Below, piece after piece: positions 16,170-23,870 of a DNA stretch of 38,227 nt. Each line of letters opens with the position of its first letter. The first letter of the stretch is position 1. The notes under the pieces are model-generated. The model had not been told where the DNA came from. It ran no database searches and worked only from the letters and a program-made list of their open reading frames with translations. The position numbers and the translations under genes were made by a program. Source of the stretch: an uncultured Opitutia bacterium (lineage in GTDB: Bacteria > Verrucomicrobiota > Verrucomicrobiia > Opitutales > Opitutaceae); the NCBI GenBank assembly GCA_903900845.1, contig CAIUOU010000163.1, positions 1 through 38,227 of the forward strand, read 5' to 3'.

Positions 16170-19100
16170 ATGAACCCTGCTCTCCGCCCGTCCTTCGCCG
16201 CGCGCGCCTTGCTCGTCGCGTTACTCCTTCCCGCCGTCCGCGCCCAGGTCGCGCCGGCCACCGACACCGTGCGGTCGGCCTCCTCCGAGGCGCCGCTCAC
16301 GCTCACGCCGTTCGTCGTCGAGGAATCCGAGGACCGCGGTTACGCCGCCACGTCGACGCTGGCCGGCACGCGCCTCCGGACGGACCTGCGCGACGTCGGC
16401 GCGGCGATCTCGGTCGTCACGGCGCAGTTTCTCGCCGACACCGCCTCGACCAACGTCCGCGATCTGCTCGTCTACACGACCAATACCGAGGCGGGCGGTT
16501 TCGAGGGCAACTTCTCGGGCGTCGATACCGGCAACCGTTTCTCCAGCGCCGAGTCCACGCTGCAGAACCCGCAGAACTCGACGCGCGTGCGCGGCCTCGC
16601 GGGGGCGGACCTGACGCGCGACTTCTTTCTCACGAACATCCCGATGGATTCGTACAACACCGAGCGGGTGGACATCTCGCGCGGCGCGAACGCGATTCTC
16701 TTCGGCCTCGGCAGCCCGGCGGGCATCATCAACAACCAGCTGAAGTCGGCCAACCTCCGGAAGAACGCGGTCTCGTTCCAGCAGGCGTTCGGCCGGTTCG
16801 AGTCCCACCGCGAGGTGTTTGATGTGAACCAGCTGATCGCGCCCGGCACCCTTGGTTTGCGCGTGATCGCGCTCAACAAGTCCGAGCGCTACCGGCAGCA
16901 GCCCGCCTACGAGGACGACCGTCGGATCTACACGGCGCTGAAATGGGAGCCCCGGCTGGTGCGCGGCGGTCTCACGCAGCTGCAGGTGAGCTACGAGGGT
17001 GGCGGCACGGTTTCGAACCGCCCGCGCCCGACGCCGCCGCAGGACGGCCTCTCGGTCTGGTACAACGTCCTCAACAAGGTCGCGGTCGATCCCACGGTGC
17101 CGACCTCGGTGACGAACAACCCCTTCCTCTTCGCGCACCTCGGAGCGCCCGGCCGCTGGTTCGGGCAGGTCGGGGCGGTTTTCACCGACCCGGCCTCCTC
17201 GACGCAGGGGGGCAACGGCGTGCCGCCGTTCATGATCACGCGCGGCGGCGTGCCGTTCACGCAGTGGTTCGCGGTGGGTGCGTACGCGGCGCAGGGCACG
17301 AATCCGAATTTCTTCCTCAACCAGCAGTTCGCCCCCGCCGGCCAGGCCTATGGGGGCCTGTGGCGTTACCAGGAACTGCGCGATCCCTCGGTCTTCAATT
17401 TCTACGACACGCTGCTCGACGGCCCGAACAAGCGGGAGAATTCCGATTTCCGCGCGCTCAACGCGGTCCTCCGCCAGACCTTCCTGCGCGACCAGGTGGG
17501 CTTCGAGTTCGCCTACGACCGGCAAACCCACAACCGCGACAATTTCGGGATGTTCGGCTACGACGCCTACACCCTCTTCGTCGACCTCAACTCCAAGCTC
17601 GTCGACGGCGCGGCCAACCCGAACTTCGGCCGGCCCTACGTCGCCTCGGATTCGATCGGCAACAACTTCGTCGAGACGCGCCGGGAGGCGAAGCGCGCCA
17701 CCGCCTATTTCACGCTGGATTTCCGGCGACGCGAGGGGCTGCTGCGGCACCTAGGGCGGCATGTTTTCACCGGCACCTACACCGACCAGTTCAACTCAAC
17801 CTTCTACCGCACGATCAACGGCTACTCCTACGGACTCGACCTCAACGTCTACGCCAACAACCCCACGGCGACGACCTATCCGTCCTACGCGGCCATCCAC
17901 TACCTCGGGTCCTCGATCGCCAACCTCAGCTCGCCCGCCGGCGCCAATATTTCCGGGATCACCGCCGAGCACATCCCGCAGTCCAGCGGCACCGCCCTGG
18001 TGTTCGACGCGCGCGTGAACCGCATGGTGCGCGTGCCCGTCTCGGTGATCACCGCGAGCGACCGCGACATCAGCAAGCTGTACGCCGGCGCCTCGAAGAA
18101 CGCCAACACCACGAAGAGCGCCTCGGCCATCTGGCAGGGCTACCTGTTCTCCGACAAGCTTGTCGGCCTGGTCGGCGTGCGGCAGGACGAGTTTGACCTG
18201 CGCGACGCGGGCCCGGCGCGGCTCGCGTCGGGCACCGGCGAGACCGACCCCTACAATCCCGCGTGGACGCTGCCGGCGCGCCCCTCGATCTACGCGAAGG
18301 ACAGCACGGTGAGCTGGAGCGGCGTGCTGCATGCGCCCGATTGGCTGAAGCGCCGGCTGCCGCGGGGCGCTGACCTGAGCATCTCTTACAACGAAGCGCA
18401 GAATTTCCGGCCGTCCTCGACCATCGCCGACGTCTACGGCCGGCCGTTCGCGCCGCCCGCCGGTCGCACCAAGGACGCCGGGCTCACGATCTCGGCGCTC
18501 GAGCGCAAGTTTACGTTGCGCGTGAACCGCTACCGCACGACGCAGACCAACGACACCGCGACTTTCTACAACACCTTCTGGCCCGGCAACGACGTGGTGC
18601 GCGCGATGAACGGCATGCGCCAGGCCAACGTGAGCGAGGTCGTGATCAACCGCTGGTTCGGCTTCGCGCCCAACGATCCGCGTCATCTGCCGCTGCGTGC
18701 CGGCCTCACGGATCCGGCGCAGGCCAACAATCTGAACCCCGGGCTCACGGCCGCCGAGACCGCCTTCCGCAACACGTGGTTCACGCAGCGCACGCGCGAG
18801 GAGTGGTTGCGGCCGGTCGATCCGCTGCTGGCGCAAACGTGGAACTTCACGCAGGCCGCCAACGGCGGCAATTGGAGCGCCACCCGGCCGCCCAATGTGG
18901 GCAACGTGGCCGACACGGTCTCGGAGGGTTGGGAGTTCGAGGGCACGTTCAACCCGACCAACAATTGGCGCATCAGCTTCAACGCTGCGCGGCAGGAGGC
19001 CCGGCGCGCGAATGTCGGCGCCGACTTCACCGAGTTTGTGAAGCGCAACCTCCCGCTGTGGAAGGACGGTAACGGCCAGCTGGCGACCAACATCCGCCAG

Positions 19101-19610
19101 ATGGAGGGCCTGGAGGACATCACCTACTTCGGCTCGTTCGGCAGCTCCCAGCTCGGAAACCTGGCCATCATCAACATGCACGTGCCGTACCTGAACGCCC
19201 TGGCGTCCAACGGATCGCCCGTACAGGAGCTGCGGCGGTGGCGTTTCAACGGCGTCACGAACTACGACTTCCGCACGGGCCGCCTGAAGGGATGGAGTGT
19301 CGGCGGGGCGGCGCGCTGGCAGGACCGCGTGGCGATCGGCTTTCCGCCGAAGCGCAACGAGGCCGGCGCGTGGGTGTATGATGTGACGAAGCCCTTCTAT
19401 GGCAGCACCCAGATCGACTACGACTTTTGGCTCCGCTACGGACGCCGGCTGCTCAACGACAAGGTGCGTTGGAGCGTGCAGCTCAACGTGCGCGATATCT
19501 TCGGCACCGACGACCTCATCGCCGTGACCGCGCAGCCCAACGGGGCCGTCGCCAGCGCGCGCATCCCGCAGCCCAACAAGTGGACCATCACGAACTCATT
19601 CGAGTTCTGA
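16170..19610 (+). CDS. TonB-dependent outer-membrane receptor
   Basis: A 1146-residue outer-membrane active transporter. A signal peptide (MNPALRPSFAARALLVALLL) is followed by the verrucomicrobial pre-plug motif LTLTPFVVEESEDRGYAA and TLAGTRLRTDLRDVGAAISV. The plug (about residues 50-170) contains DISRGANAILFGLGSPAGIIN. The rest is a large beta barrel rich in aromatic and Asn/Tyr residues, ending in Phe (NSFEF), the usual BAM recognition residue. No SusD partner is next to it. The open frame continues 740 codons upstream to 13950, antisense to the fusion gene, but the signal peptide sets the start at 16170. The divergent DUF1080-cytochrome gene suggests it imports that protein's substrate or product. 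Confidence 0.93.
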   Translation: MNPALRPSFAARALLVALLLPAVRAQVAPATDTVRSASSEAPLTLTPFVVEESEDRGYAATSTLAGTRLRTDLRDVGAAISVVTAQFLADTASTNVRDLLVYTTNTEAGGFEGNFSGVDTGNRFSSAESTLQNPQNSTRVRGLAGADLTRDFFLTNIPMDSYNTERVDISRGANAILFGLGSPAGIINNQLKSANLRKNAVSFQQAFGRFESHREVFDVNQLIAPGTLGLRVIALNKSERYRQQPAYEDDRRIYTALKWEPRLVRGGLTQLQVSYEGGGTVSNRPRPTPPQDGLSVWYNVLNKVAVDPTVPTSVTNNPFLFAHLGAPGRWFGQVGAVFTDPASSTQGGNGVPPFMITRGGVPFTQWFAVGAYAAQGTNPNFFLNQQFAPAGQAYGGLWRYQELRDPSVFNFYDTLLDGPNKRENSDFRALNAVLRQTFLRDQVGFEFAYDRQTHNRDNFGMFGYDAYTLFVDLNSKLVDGAANPNFGRPYVASDSIGNNFVETRREAKRATAYFTLDFRRREGLLRHLGRHVFTGTYTDQFNSTFYRTINGYSYGLDLNVYANNPTATTYPSYAAIHYLGSSIANLSSPAGANISGITAEHIPQSSGTALVFDARVNRMVRVPVSVITASDRDISKLYAGASKNANTTKSASAIWQGYLFSDKLVGLVGVRQDEFDLRDAGPARLASGTGETDPYNPAWTLPARPSIYAKDSTVSWSGVLHAPDWLKRRLPRGADLSISYNEAQNFRPSSTIADVYGRPFAPPAGRTKDAGLTISALERKFTLRVNRYRTTQTNDTATFYNTFWPGNDVVRAMNGMRQANVSEVVINRWFGFAPNDPRHLPLRAGLTDPAQANNLNPGLTAAETAFRNTWFTQRTREEWLRPVDPLLAQTWNFTQAANGGNWSATRPPNVGNVADTVSEGWEFEGTFNPTNNWRISFNAARQEARRANVGADFTEFVKRNLPLWKDGNGQLATNIRQMEGLEDITYFGSFGSSQLGNLAIINMHVPYLNALASNGSPVQELRRWRFNGVTNYDFRTGRLKGWSVGGAARWQDRVAIGFPPKRNEAGAWVYDVTKPFYGSTQIDYDFWLRYGRRLLNDKVRWSVQLNVRDIFGTDDLIAVTAQPNGAVASARIPQPNKWTITNSFEF

Positions 19611-19614
19611 TCGG

Positions 19615-19690
19615 CTCCCAAAGGGGTCAGGGCGTTTTTTGTTTAATCACCCCTTCTCCTAAACGCCCAACGCCCTGACCCCTTGGGGAG
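19615..19690. repeat. Long inverted repeat with GGGGTCAGGGCG arms, REP/MITE-like
   Basis: AAGGGGTCAGGGCGTT at 19621-19636 is matched perfectly by AACGCCCTGACCCCTT at 19669-19684. Allowing one mismatch, the arms extend to 22 bases (19615-19636 with 19669-19690). The 32-base centre contains a second copy of the inner arm (AAACGCCC, 19661-19668). It starts five bases after the TonB receptor stop and overlaps the end of the small Cys-rich gene. The loop is too long for a standard terminator, although a T-run follows the left arm. GGGGTCAG-type palindromes are often seen with REP-associated (IS200-like) transposases; no such gene is in the window. Confidence 0.75.
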
Positions 19691-19895
19691 GCGTCTCGGA
19701 GGAGGGCGCGGAGGTTGGTTTCGGGGCCGGGTTGTAGTTGGCGCACTCGTGGCCGGTGCGGACGACGCACCCGCCGGCCTTGGGGTGGTCGCACCAAAGC
19801 CATTCCCCGTACGTTCCCGCGAGGGTGCGCCCAAAGCGGCACTCTGGTCCGCAGGGCCATAGCATTCCGACCCGAGGTGGAAGTTCCGCGATCAT
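19659..19895 (-). CDS. Small Cys-rich hypothetical protein (possible metal binding)
   Basis: 78 residues with five cysteines (15, 19, 35, 43, 51) and two histidines (37, 49) in the first 51 residues, including PCGPEC and WCDHPK, as in a small zinc or iron-sulfur domain. I do not recognise a named family. A Shine-Dalgarno-like AAGGA lies about seven bases before the ATG at 19895, rare in this window and supportive of this start. The last eight codons and the TAG stop fall inside the inverted repeat at 19615-19690, so the tail (QGVRALGV) is probably repeat-derived. It lies 53 bases after the thioredoxin-TPR gene on the same strand. Confidence 0.6.
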   Translation of the reverse strand: MIAELPPRVGMLWPCGPECRFGRTLAGTYGEWLWCDHPKAGGCVVRTGHECANYNPAPKPTSAPSSETPPQGVRALGV

Positions 19896-19948
19896 GAGGC
19901 TTCCTTTCCCCGACGCCCGCCGGAGCGGTCGTCCCCGCGGCGCCGGGA

Positions 19949-20755
19949 TCAAGCGTTCACTGCCATGCTGTAAGCCCGGAAATGCTTTTCCGTCGTGGCG
20001 TGGCGCATTCCGAGATGACGAAAGATGGCGAGGCAGAGCACCTTGGCCCGCCCCTCATCGAAACCCGGCTGCTCCTGCAACAGCTCGGTGAGCCGGGCAA
20101 GCCCGGCGTCGAATTCGCCGCGTCGCAGATGGGCGATCGCGGTCAGATAGTCGGCGCCGGGAGGTTGGGACCCGAGAGAGGCCGGAGCGGCGAACGCGGC
20201 CGCGATGGCACGCACGTTGTCGGCGTCGCCTGACCAAGGGGAACCGGCGCTGATCCGCGCCATGCCCTGTTCGGCGGCCTTCGGGTCCAGGAATACCAAG
20301 GCGCGCGCGAGAAGCACCGCCAGCTCGTCGTCTCCGGGATCGGTGGCGGCGAGCGGTGAGAGCAAGGCCGCGGCTTCCGCCGCCTTCCCGGCCGGCAACA
20401 GGCTCCGGGCACGAGCCATGGTCTCGCGTTTCGGGGTGGGCAGGTTCTCGGCGAGCCATTGCCGGAGGTGCGGCTCGGGCAGCGCGCCCGAGAAGCGTGC
20501 GACCTCCGTGCCATGATGGAAAAGCCGCACATCCGGGATGCCGCGGATCTGGAATTTCCCCGCGAGATCCGGGTGCGTCTCGGTATCGACCTTCACCAGC
20601 TCCCATTTCCCGGCCGCCTCGGTGGCGAGCTTCTCGAGAACAGGACCGAGCATCTTGCACGGCCCGCACCAAGCCGCCCAGAAATCCACCAGCACGGGCA
20701 CGCGCTGGCTGCGGTCGATAACGTCGGTCTGGAAATCGGTGAGGTCGTGATTCAT
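19949..20755 (-). CDS. cnoX: Thioredoxin-TPR fusion, CnoX (YbbN)-like
   Basis: A 268-residue cytoplasmic protein. Residues 1-105 form a thioredoxin domain with WCGPC (Cys30, Cys33) and the cis-proline segment RGIPDVRLF. Residues 110-268 are TPR-like helices (ARSLLPAGKAAEAAALLSPL, AIAHLRRGEFDAGLARLTELL). The architecture and length match CnoX, which protects proteins from oxidative aggregation and cooperates with GroEL. Unlike the E. coli protein, which has SXXC, the full CGPC pair suggests real oxidoreductase activity. The start at 20755 places the domain normally; an upstream extension to 20797 is not supported. It lies 82 bases downstream of the YeeE/YedE pair on the same strand. Confidence 0.85.
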   Translation of the reverse strand: MNHDLTDFQTDVIDRSQRVPVLVDFWAAWCGPCKMLGPVLEKLATEAAGKWELVKVDTETHPDLAGKFQIRGIPDVRLFHHGTEVARFSGALPEPHLRQWLAENLPTPKRETMARARSLLPAGKAAEAAALLSPLAATDPGDDELAVLLARALVFLDPKAAEQGMARISAGSPWSGDADNVRAIAAAFAAPASLGSQPPGADYLTAIAHLRRGEFDAGLARLTELLQEQPGFDEGRAKVLCLAIFRHLGMRHATTEKHFRAYSMAVNA

Positions 20756-20837
20756 CGGCGATGCAATTAAGTGAGGGCCACCGGCCCGCGGAAACATACT
20801 CCCGACGGGCGGATTCCGCGAGCGGGCTGCGGTGCGT

Positions 20838-21425
20838 TCAGGAAGACGACGAGCGCTCGTGGCGTTCGATCAGGCGGAAAATCACGACGGCGCCGATGGC
20901 GAGTCCGGCGAACCAAACCCACGCCGGCACGCCGGTGACGTCGGGCAGCCGCACCTTGCCGAGGGCGCCGATGGGCAGGATTTTCGCCGAGATCCACGGG
21001 AAGCTGAAAGCGTAGAGCACACCTCCGAGCAGGGCGCCGGCGAGTCCGGCGAGCGCGTGCACGCTGCCGCCCGCGGCGGCGGCGATCGCGGTGCCGGGGC
21101 AGTAGCCGAGCACGACCATGCCGATGCCAAAGACACCGCCGCCCAGCACGACGCCGAGCAGGTTGGCGGCCTTGATGTGGTAGTTCGCGAGTCCGGCGGA
21201 ATTGAGCGCGAGCACGCCGATGCCGCCGACCACGATCGCGGTGAGCATGATCTTCAGCACGGTGAAGTCGCTGAACCGGAACTGGTTCACGATCACCGCA
21301 TGGCAGGCTACGCCACCCCGGTGGAGCAGGAAGCCGAAGACCAGCCCGAGCAGGACGGCCGTGACGAGGGCGGAAGGGCCCGTGATCGGCGGCACGGCCG
21401 CGCCGAGGGAAACCAGCGCGCTCAT
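20838..21425 (-). CDS. YeeE/YedE-family sulfur transporter, second half-size protein
   Basis: A 195-residue membrane protein of the YeeE/YedE (DUF395, sulf_transp) family, whose characterised member carries thiosulfate. It has about five hydrophobic segments. Cysteines sit in conserved small-residue contexts (RGGVACH, LGYCPGTA), as expected for a cysteine-relay pathway. The start ATG at 21425 overlaps the previous gene's stop as ATGA. A good ribosome-binding site (AAGGAG, eight bases before the ATG) lies inside the end of the preceding gene. This and its partner together equal one full-length YeeE, so a two-subunit transporter is likely. Confidence 0.85.
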   Translation of the reverse strand: MSALVSLGAAVPPITGPSALVTAVLLGLVFGFLLHRGGVACHAVIVNQFRFSDFTVLKIMLTAIVVGGIGVLALNSAGLANYHIKAANLLGVVLGGGVFGIGMVVLGYCPGTAIAAAAGGSVHALAGLAGALLGGVLYAFSFPWISAKILPIGALGKVRLPDVTGVPAWVWFAGLAIGAVVIFRLIERHERSSSS

Positions 21426-21979
21426 GATCCACTCTCCTTCCGGCCGCGGCCGAAGAGCACGAGGCAGGTGGCGATGCCCGAGGCGAACAGCGTGAGGAAG
21501 AACGTCCAACCGCCGACCGCCAGCTGCAGGCTGCCGCTGATGCCGTTGCCGCTGGTGCAGCCGTCGGCGAGCCGCGCGCCGAACATGATCAGCACGCCGC
21601 CGAGGAACGCCGCGCCGAGACTGCGCGCGGTCGACGGCCCGAAGCGCGCGCGCCAGACTTCGGGCACGGTCTCGACGCGCCAGCTGCGCGCGAGGAGCGC
21701 CGACAGCAGACCGCCGAGGCCGATGCCGCCGAGGAACAGCATGCCGTAGTCCCACTTGAACCCGTGCTGCTTGAAGTAGGCGTTGGCGGTGATGACGTCT
21801 CCGCCGACCAAAGGGCTCGCGCACGCCCCGGCGAGGCCGGTGAGTGCGGTGGTGACGCCGAGGGGCTTGTCGACGAAGTAGAAAACGGCCCAGCAAAGGA
21901 GGCCGATGCCGGCGCCGACGCCGTAAGGGTTCCAGCGCGCGCGCTGGAGCAGGCAGGGGGTGGATTCGGGAGAGCTCAC
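21422..21979 (-). CDS. YeeE/YedE-family sulfur transporter, first half-size protein
   Basis: A 185-residue membrane protein with the family motif LADGCTSGNGISG, whose cysteine is in the conserved GCTSG context, and about four hydrophobic segments (GIGLLCWAVFYFVD, MLFLGGIGLGGLLSALL, SLGAAFLGGVLIMFGARL, TFFLTLFASGIATCLVLF). It would form the sulfur-compound channel with the overlapping next gene. The start is uncertain: GTG at 21979 gives a sensible N-terminus, but no ribosome-binding site is visible and the frame stays open to 22237. It is divergent from the APC permease. Confidence 0.82.
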   Translation of the reverse strand: MSSPESTPCLLQRARWNPYGVGAGIGLLCWAVFYFVDKPLGVTTALTGLAGACASPLVGGDVITANAYFKQHGFKWDYGMLFLGGIGLGGLLSALLARSWRVETVPEVWRARFGPSTARSLGAAFLGGVLIMFGARLADGCTSGNGISGSLQLAVGGWTFFLTLFASGIATCLVLFGRGRKESGS

Positions 21980-22097
21980 CCCGGCAGGCTGGCGCGCCGA
22001 CCGGGCGGAGAGAAGCGCAACCTGCGGACACCTCGGGGTAGGACCGACGGGAATACGCCTTGTGGGTCGCGGAGGCGGCGGCCACGGTCGCGCCGCC

Positions 22098-23456
22098 ATG
22101 GATCCCGCGCCCGCCCCGGCCCCCGACCCCAGCCGTTTGCCCCGCCACGTTGGCGTTTGGAATGGAGGTCTGCTCCTCGTCACCGGGGTCATCGGCGTGG
22201 GCATCCTGCAGTCGCCCGCCGTGGTCGTGCGCAACACCGGCTCAATGGGTCTGGCCTATCTGGTGTGGCTGGTCGGCGCGGTGGTCGCGGTGTGCGGCGC
22301 GCTGGTGATGGCGGAGCTGGCGTCGCGTATGCCCCGCTCCGGCGGTATGACGGTTTTCCTGCGCGAGACCTTCGGCCCGCGGGTTTCGTTTCTCTGCGCG
22401 TGGTCGGTCATACTCCTCGGGCCGGTGGCGACGGCTGCGATCATGCTCGTGAGTGTGCGGAACCTCGGGGCGATTTTTGGAATCGGTGAAAACGTGCAGA
22501 CCCTGCTCGCCCTGTCTTGGGTCGGGGGAATCACGCTGCTTAACATGCGTTCGAGCCGGGTCGTCGCCCGGATCGTCGGCGGCGTCGGATTGCTGAAGGT
22601 GACCGTGCTTTCGGCGGTCGTGCTGTTGTGCCTCGCGGGGGGGCGTGCCGTGGAGCCGGCGGTCGCGGCGCCCCTCGAGGTGGCGTCACCATGGATCGGA
22701 TTCGGCCTGGCTCTGACGGCGACGATGTTCGCGTACGATGGCTGGGACGGACTCTCGCTCGTCGCGGGCGAAGTGAAGGAGCCGAGGCGCACCCTGCCGC
22801 GCGCGACGCTGCTCGGCATGGGCATCATCCTCGCGGTCTACCTGGCGGTTAACGCCGGATTTTTCCGCGCTCTGCCCCTCGGCCAGATCGCCTCGACGCC
22901 AGCGCTCGCCGCGACCGCCGTCGGCCGGGTGCTGGGTGAAGAGGCCGGCCGATTCCTCACGCTTTTCGTGGCCTGCAGCGCGGCGAGCACCGTGTTCGCC
23001 TCCCTGCTGTGCAACCCCCGGGTGATGTTCGCGCTCGCCGAGGAGGAGCCCTTTTTCCGGCGGGTCTCGCACATCCATCCGCGCTGGCAGACGCCAGTCG
23101 TGGCCATCGCCCTCTACGGCGCACTGGTGATGACGTACATCGCCTCCGGCGGCGGCTTTGAGCGCCTGACTCGTTACATGGTGCTCGGCCTGCTGCCTTT
23201 CTACGGCCTGGCGGCGTGCGCCGCGGTGATCGCCCGTCGGCGCGGTTTGGCTGGACCGTATGGCGCGTTCTCGATGCCGCTCTATCCGCTGCCCGTGGTG
23301 CTGATGCTGGTCTACGTCGCGTGTGGTCTCCTGAGCGGCTTCAGCGGCGACTTCCTCGCGGCCTGCGGCGGTCTGGTGATCATCGCCGCCGGCGCGATTG
23401 TTTACGAGGCCGTCCGCCGGCGCCCCGCGGTGGCCGCGACGGGTGACCGCGGATGA
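22098..23456 (+). CDS. APC-superfamily amino acid permease
   Basis: A 452-residue inner-membrane transporter with about 12 hydrophobic helices. The first helix has the APC signature of small residues (LLLVTGVIGVGILQSPAVV), and a FAYDGWDGLSLVAGEVKEPR segment matches the helix 6 region of LAT-type permeases, followed by the conserved EVKxPRR. The ATG at 22098 is chosen because residues before it (from 21960) have no membrane or family features. The substrate cannot be read from the sequence; LAT-like members exchange neutral or cationic amino acids. It stands alone, divergent from the sulfur transporter pair. Confidence 0.87.
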   Translation: MDPAPAPAPDPSRLPRHVGVWNGGLLLVTGVIGVGILQSPAVVVRNTGSMGLAYLVWLVGAVVAVCGALVMAELASRMPRSGGMTVFLRETFGPRVSFLCAWSVILLGPVATAAIMLVSVRNLGAIFGIGENVQTLLALSWVGGITLLNMRSSRVVARIVGGVGLLKVTVLSAVVLLCLAGGRAVEPAVAAPLEVASPWIGFGLALTATMFAYDGWDGLSLVAGEVKEPRRTLPRATLLGMGIILAVYLAVNAGFFRALPLGQIASTPALAATAVGRVLGEEAGRFLTLFVACSAASTVFASLLCNPRVMFALAEEEPFFRRVSHIHPRWQTPVVAIALYGALVMTYIASGGGFERLTRYMVLGLLPFYGLAACAAVIARRRGLAGPYGAFSMPLYPLPVVLMLVYVACGLLSGFSGDFLAACGGLVIIAAGAIVYEAVRRRPAVAATGDRG

Positions 23457-23574
23457 ACGGATCAAGGGTTCGCAACGGAGGTGGACCGCAGACTCCATCC
23501 GAAGCGTCGTCCGTGCTGCGCCGCGCGAGGAGGGATGAAGTAGTGCAAGAGGGGGTGAGGGAAATTGGCCGATG

Positions 23575-23632
23575 GGGTGTCCGACGATCCGAGGTGGCCC
23601 GCCTTCCCCGCGCCTGCGGCGGGTCGACACCC
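23575..23632. repeat. Imperfect two-level palindrome
   Basis: Outer arms GGGTGTC(C)GAC at 23575-23585 and GTCGACACCC at 23623-23632 pair with one bulged base. Inside, CCCGCC (23598-23603) pairs with GGCGGG (23618-23623). The cruciform-like layout suggests a REP or MITE-type element rather than a terminator, as no T-run follows on either strand. Confidence 0.45.
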
Positions 23633-23689
23633 TCGGCTACATCGCACGCGTATCTTATCGAAAATCAGTCCGTATATCCCGGACGAAAC

Positions 23690-23721
23690 GCATCCCGTGT
23701 AGCCGCGGCCGCCCGCCGCGG
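23690..23721. repeat. CCGCGG-box repeat, copy 2 (inverted relative to 9764-9795)
   Basis: Read on the minus strand: CCGCGG, six bases, GCCGCGG, then a short spacer and CGGGATGC. The copy at 9764-9795 has the same boxes with nearly identical spacing. The two copies share the boxes but little of the sequence between, as in REP-type families. Confidence 0.4.
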
Positions 23722-23822
23722 ATCCGGCCGGCGCCTCTCTGTCGCCGCCGTGAAGCAGCGCCGACTCCGTGCTTTTCCCGGTGCCCCGTAGGCAAGGAAT
23801 AGACCGTCTCGCAGCGGCCAGC

Positions 23823-23850
23823 AAAAAAAGCCCCGCGTCTCGGCGGGGCT
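23823..23850 (-). terminator. Rho-independent terminator of the YXWGXW-repeat gene
   Basis: On the minus strand an 8-base perfect stem (AGCCCCGC with GCGGGGCT), a 6-base loop, then seven T residues. It begins 20 bases after the TAA stop at 23871. One of the two clearest terminators in the window. Confidence 0.92.
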
Positions 23851-23870
23851 CATGATCGCGAGGGTGCCGG

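Larger units (their letters stand above)
23457..23870. other. Intergenic region with palindromes after the APC permease
   Basis: 414 bases without a credible gene. An ATG-starting frame at 23453-23791 has arginine-rich, featureless translation and was rejected. The region contains an imperfect palindrome at 23575-23632, the inverted copy of the CCGCGG repeat at 23690-23721, and the terminator of the downstream minus-strand gene at 23823-23850. Confidence 0.65.

Noticed and set aside
16221-17750. A 509-codon minus-strand frame inside the TonB receptor
   Set aside because: The translation is Arg/Glu/Val-rich with no recognisable fold, while the plus strand encodes a complete receptor across the same bases.
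17796-19181. A 461-codon minus-strand frame inside the TonB receptor
   Set aside because: Same reason: low-complexity antisense translation opposite a well-supported beta-barrel gene.
19621-19684. The long inverted repeat as a simple bidirectional terminator
   Set aside because: The loop is 32 bases and only the plus-strand left arm is followed by T residues. A mobile palindrome explains the doubled inner arm better, though some termination effect is possible.
23453-23791. A 112-codon frame overlapping the permease stop by ATGA
   Set aside because: The ATGA overlap looked operon-like, but the translation is Arg-rich, lacks secondary-structure or family features, and runs across the palindromes and the repeat element.
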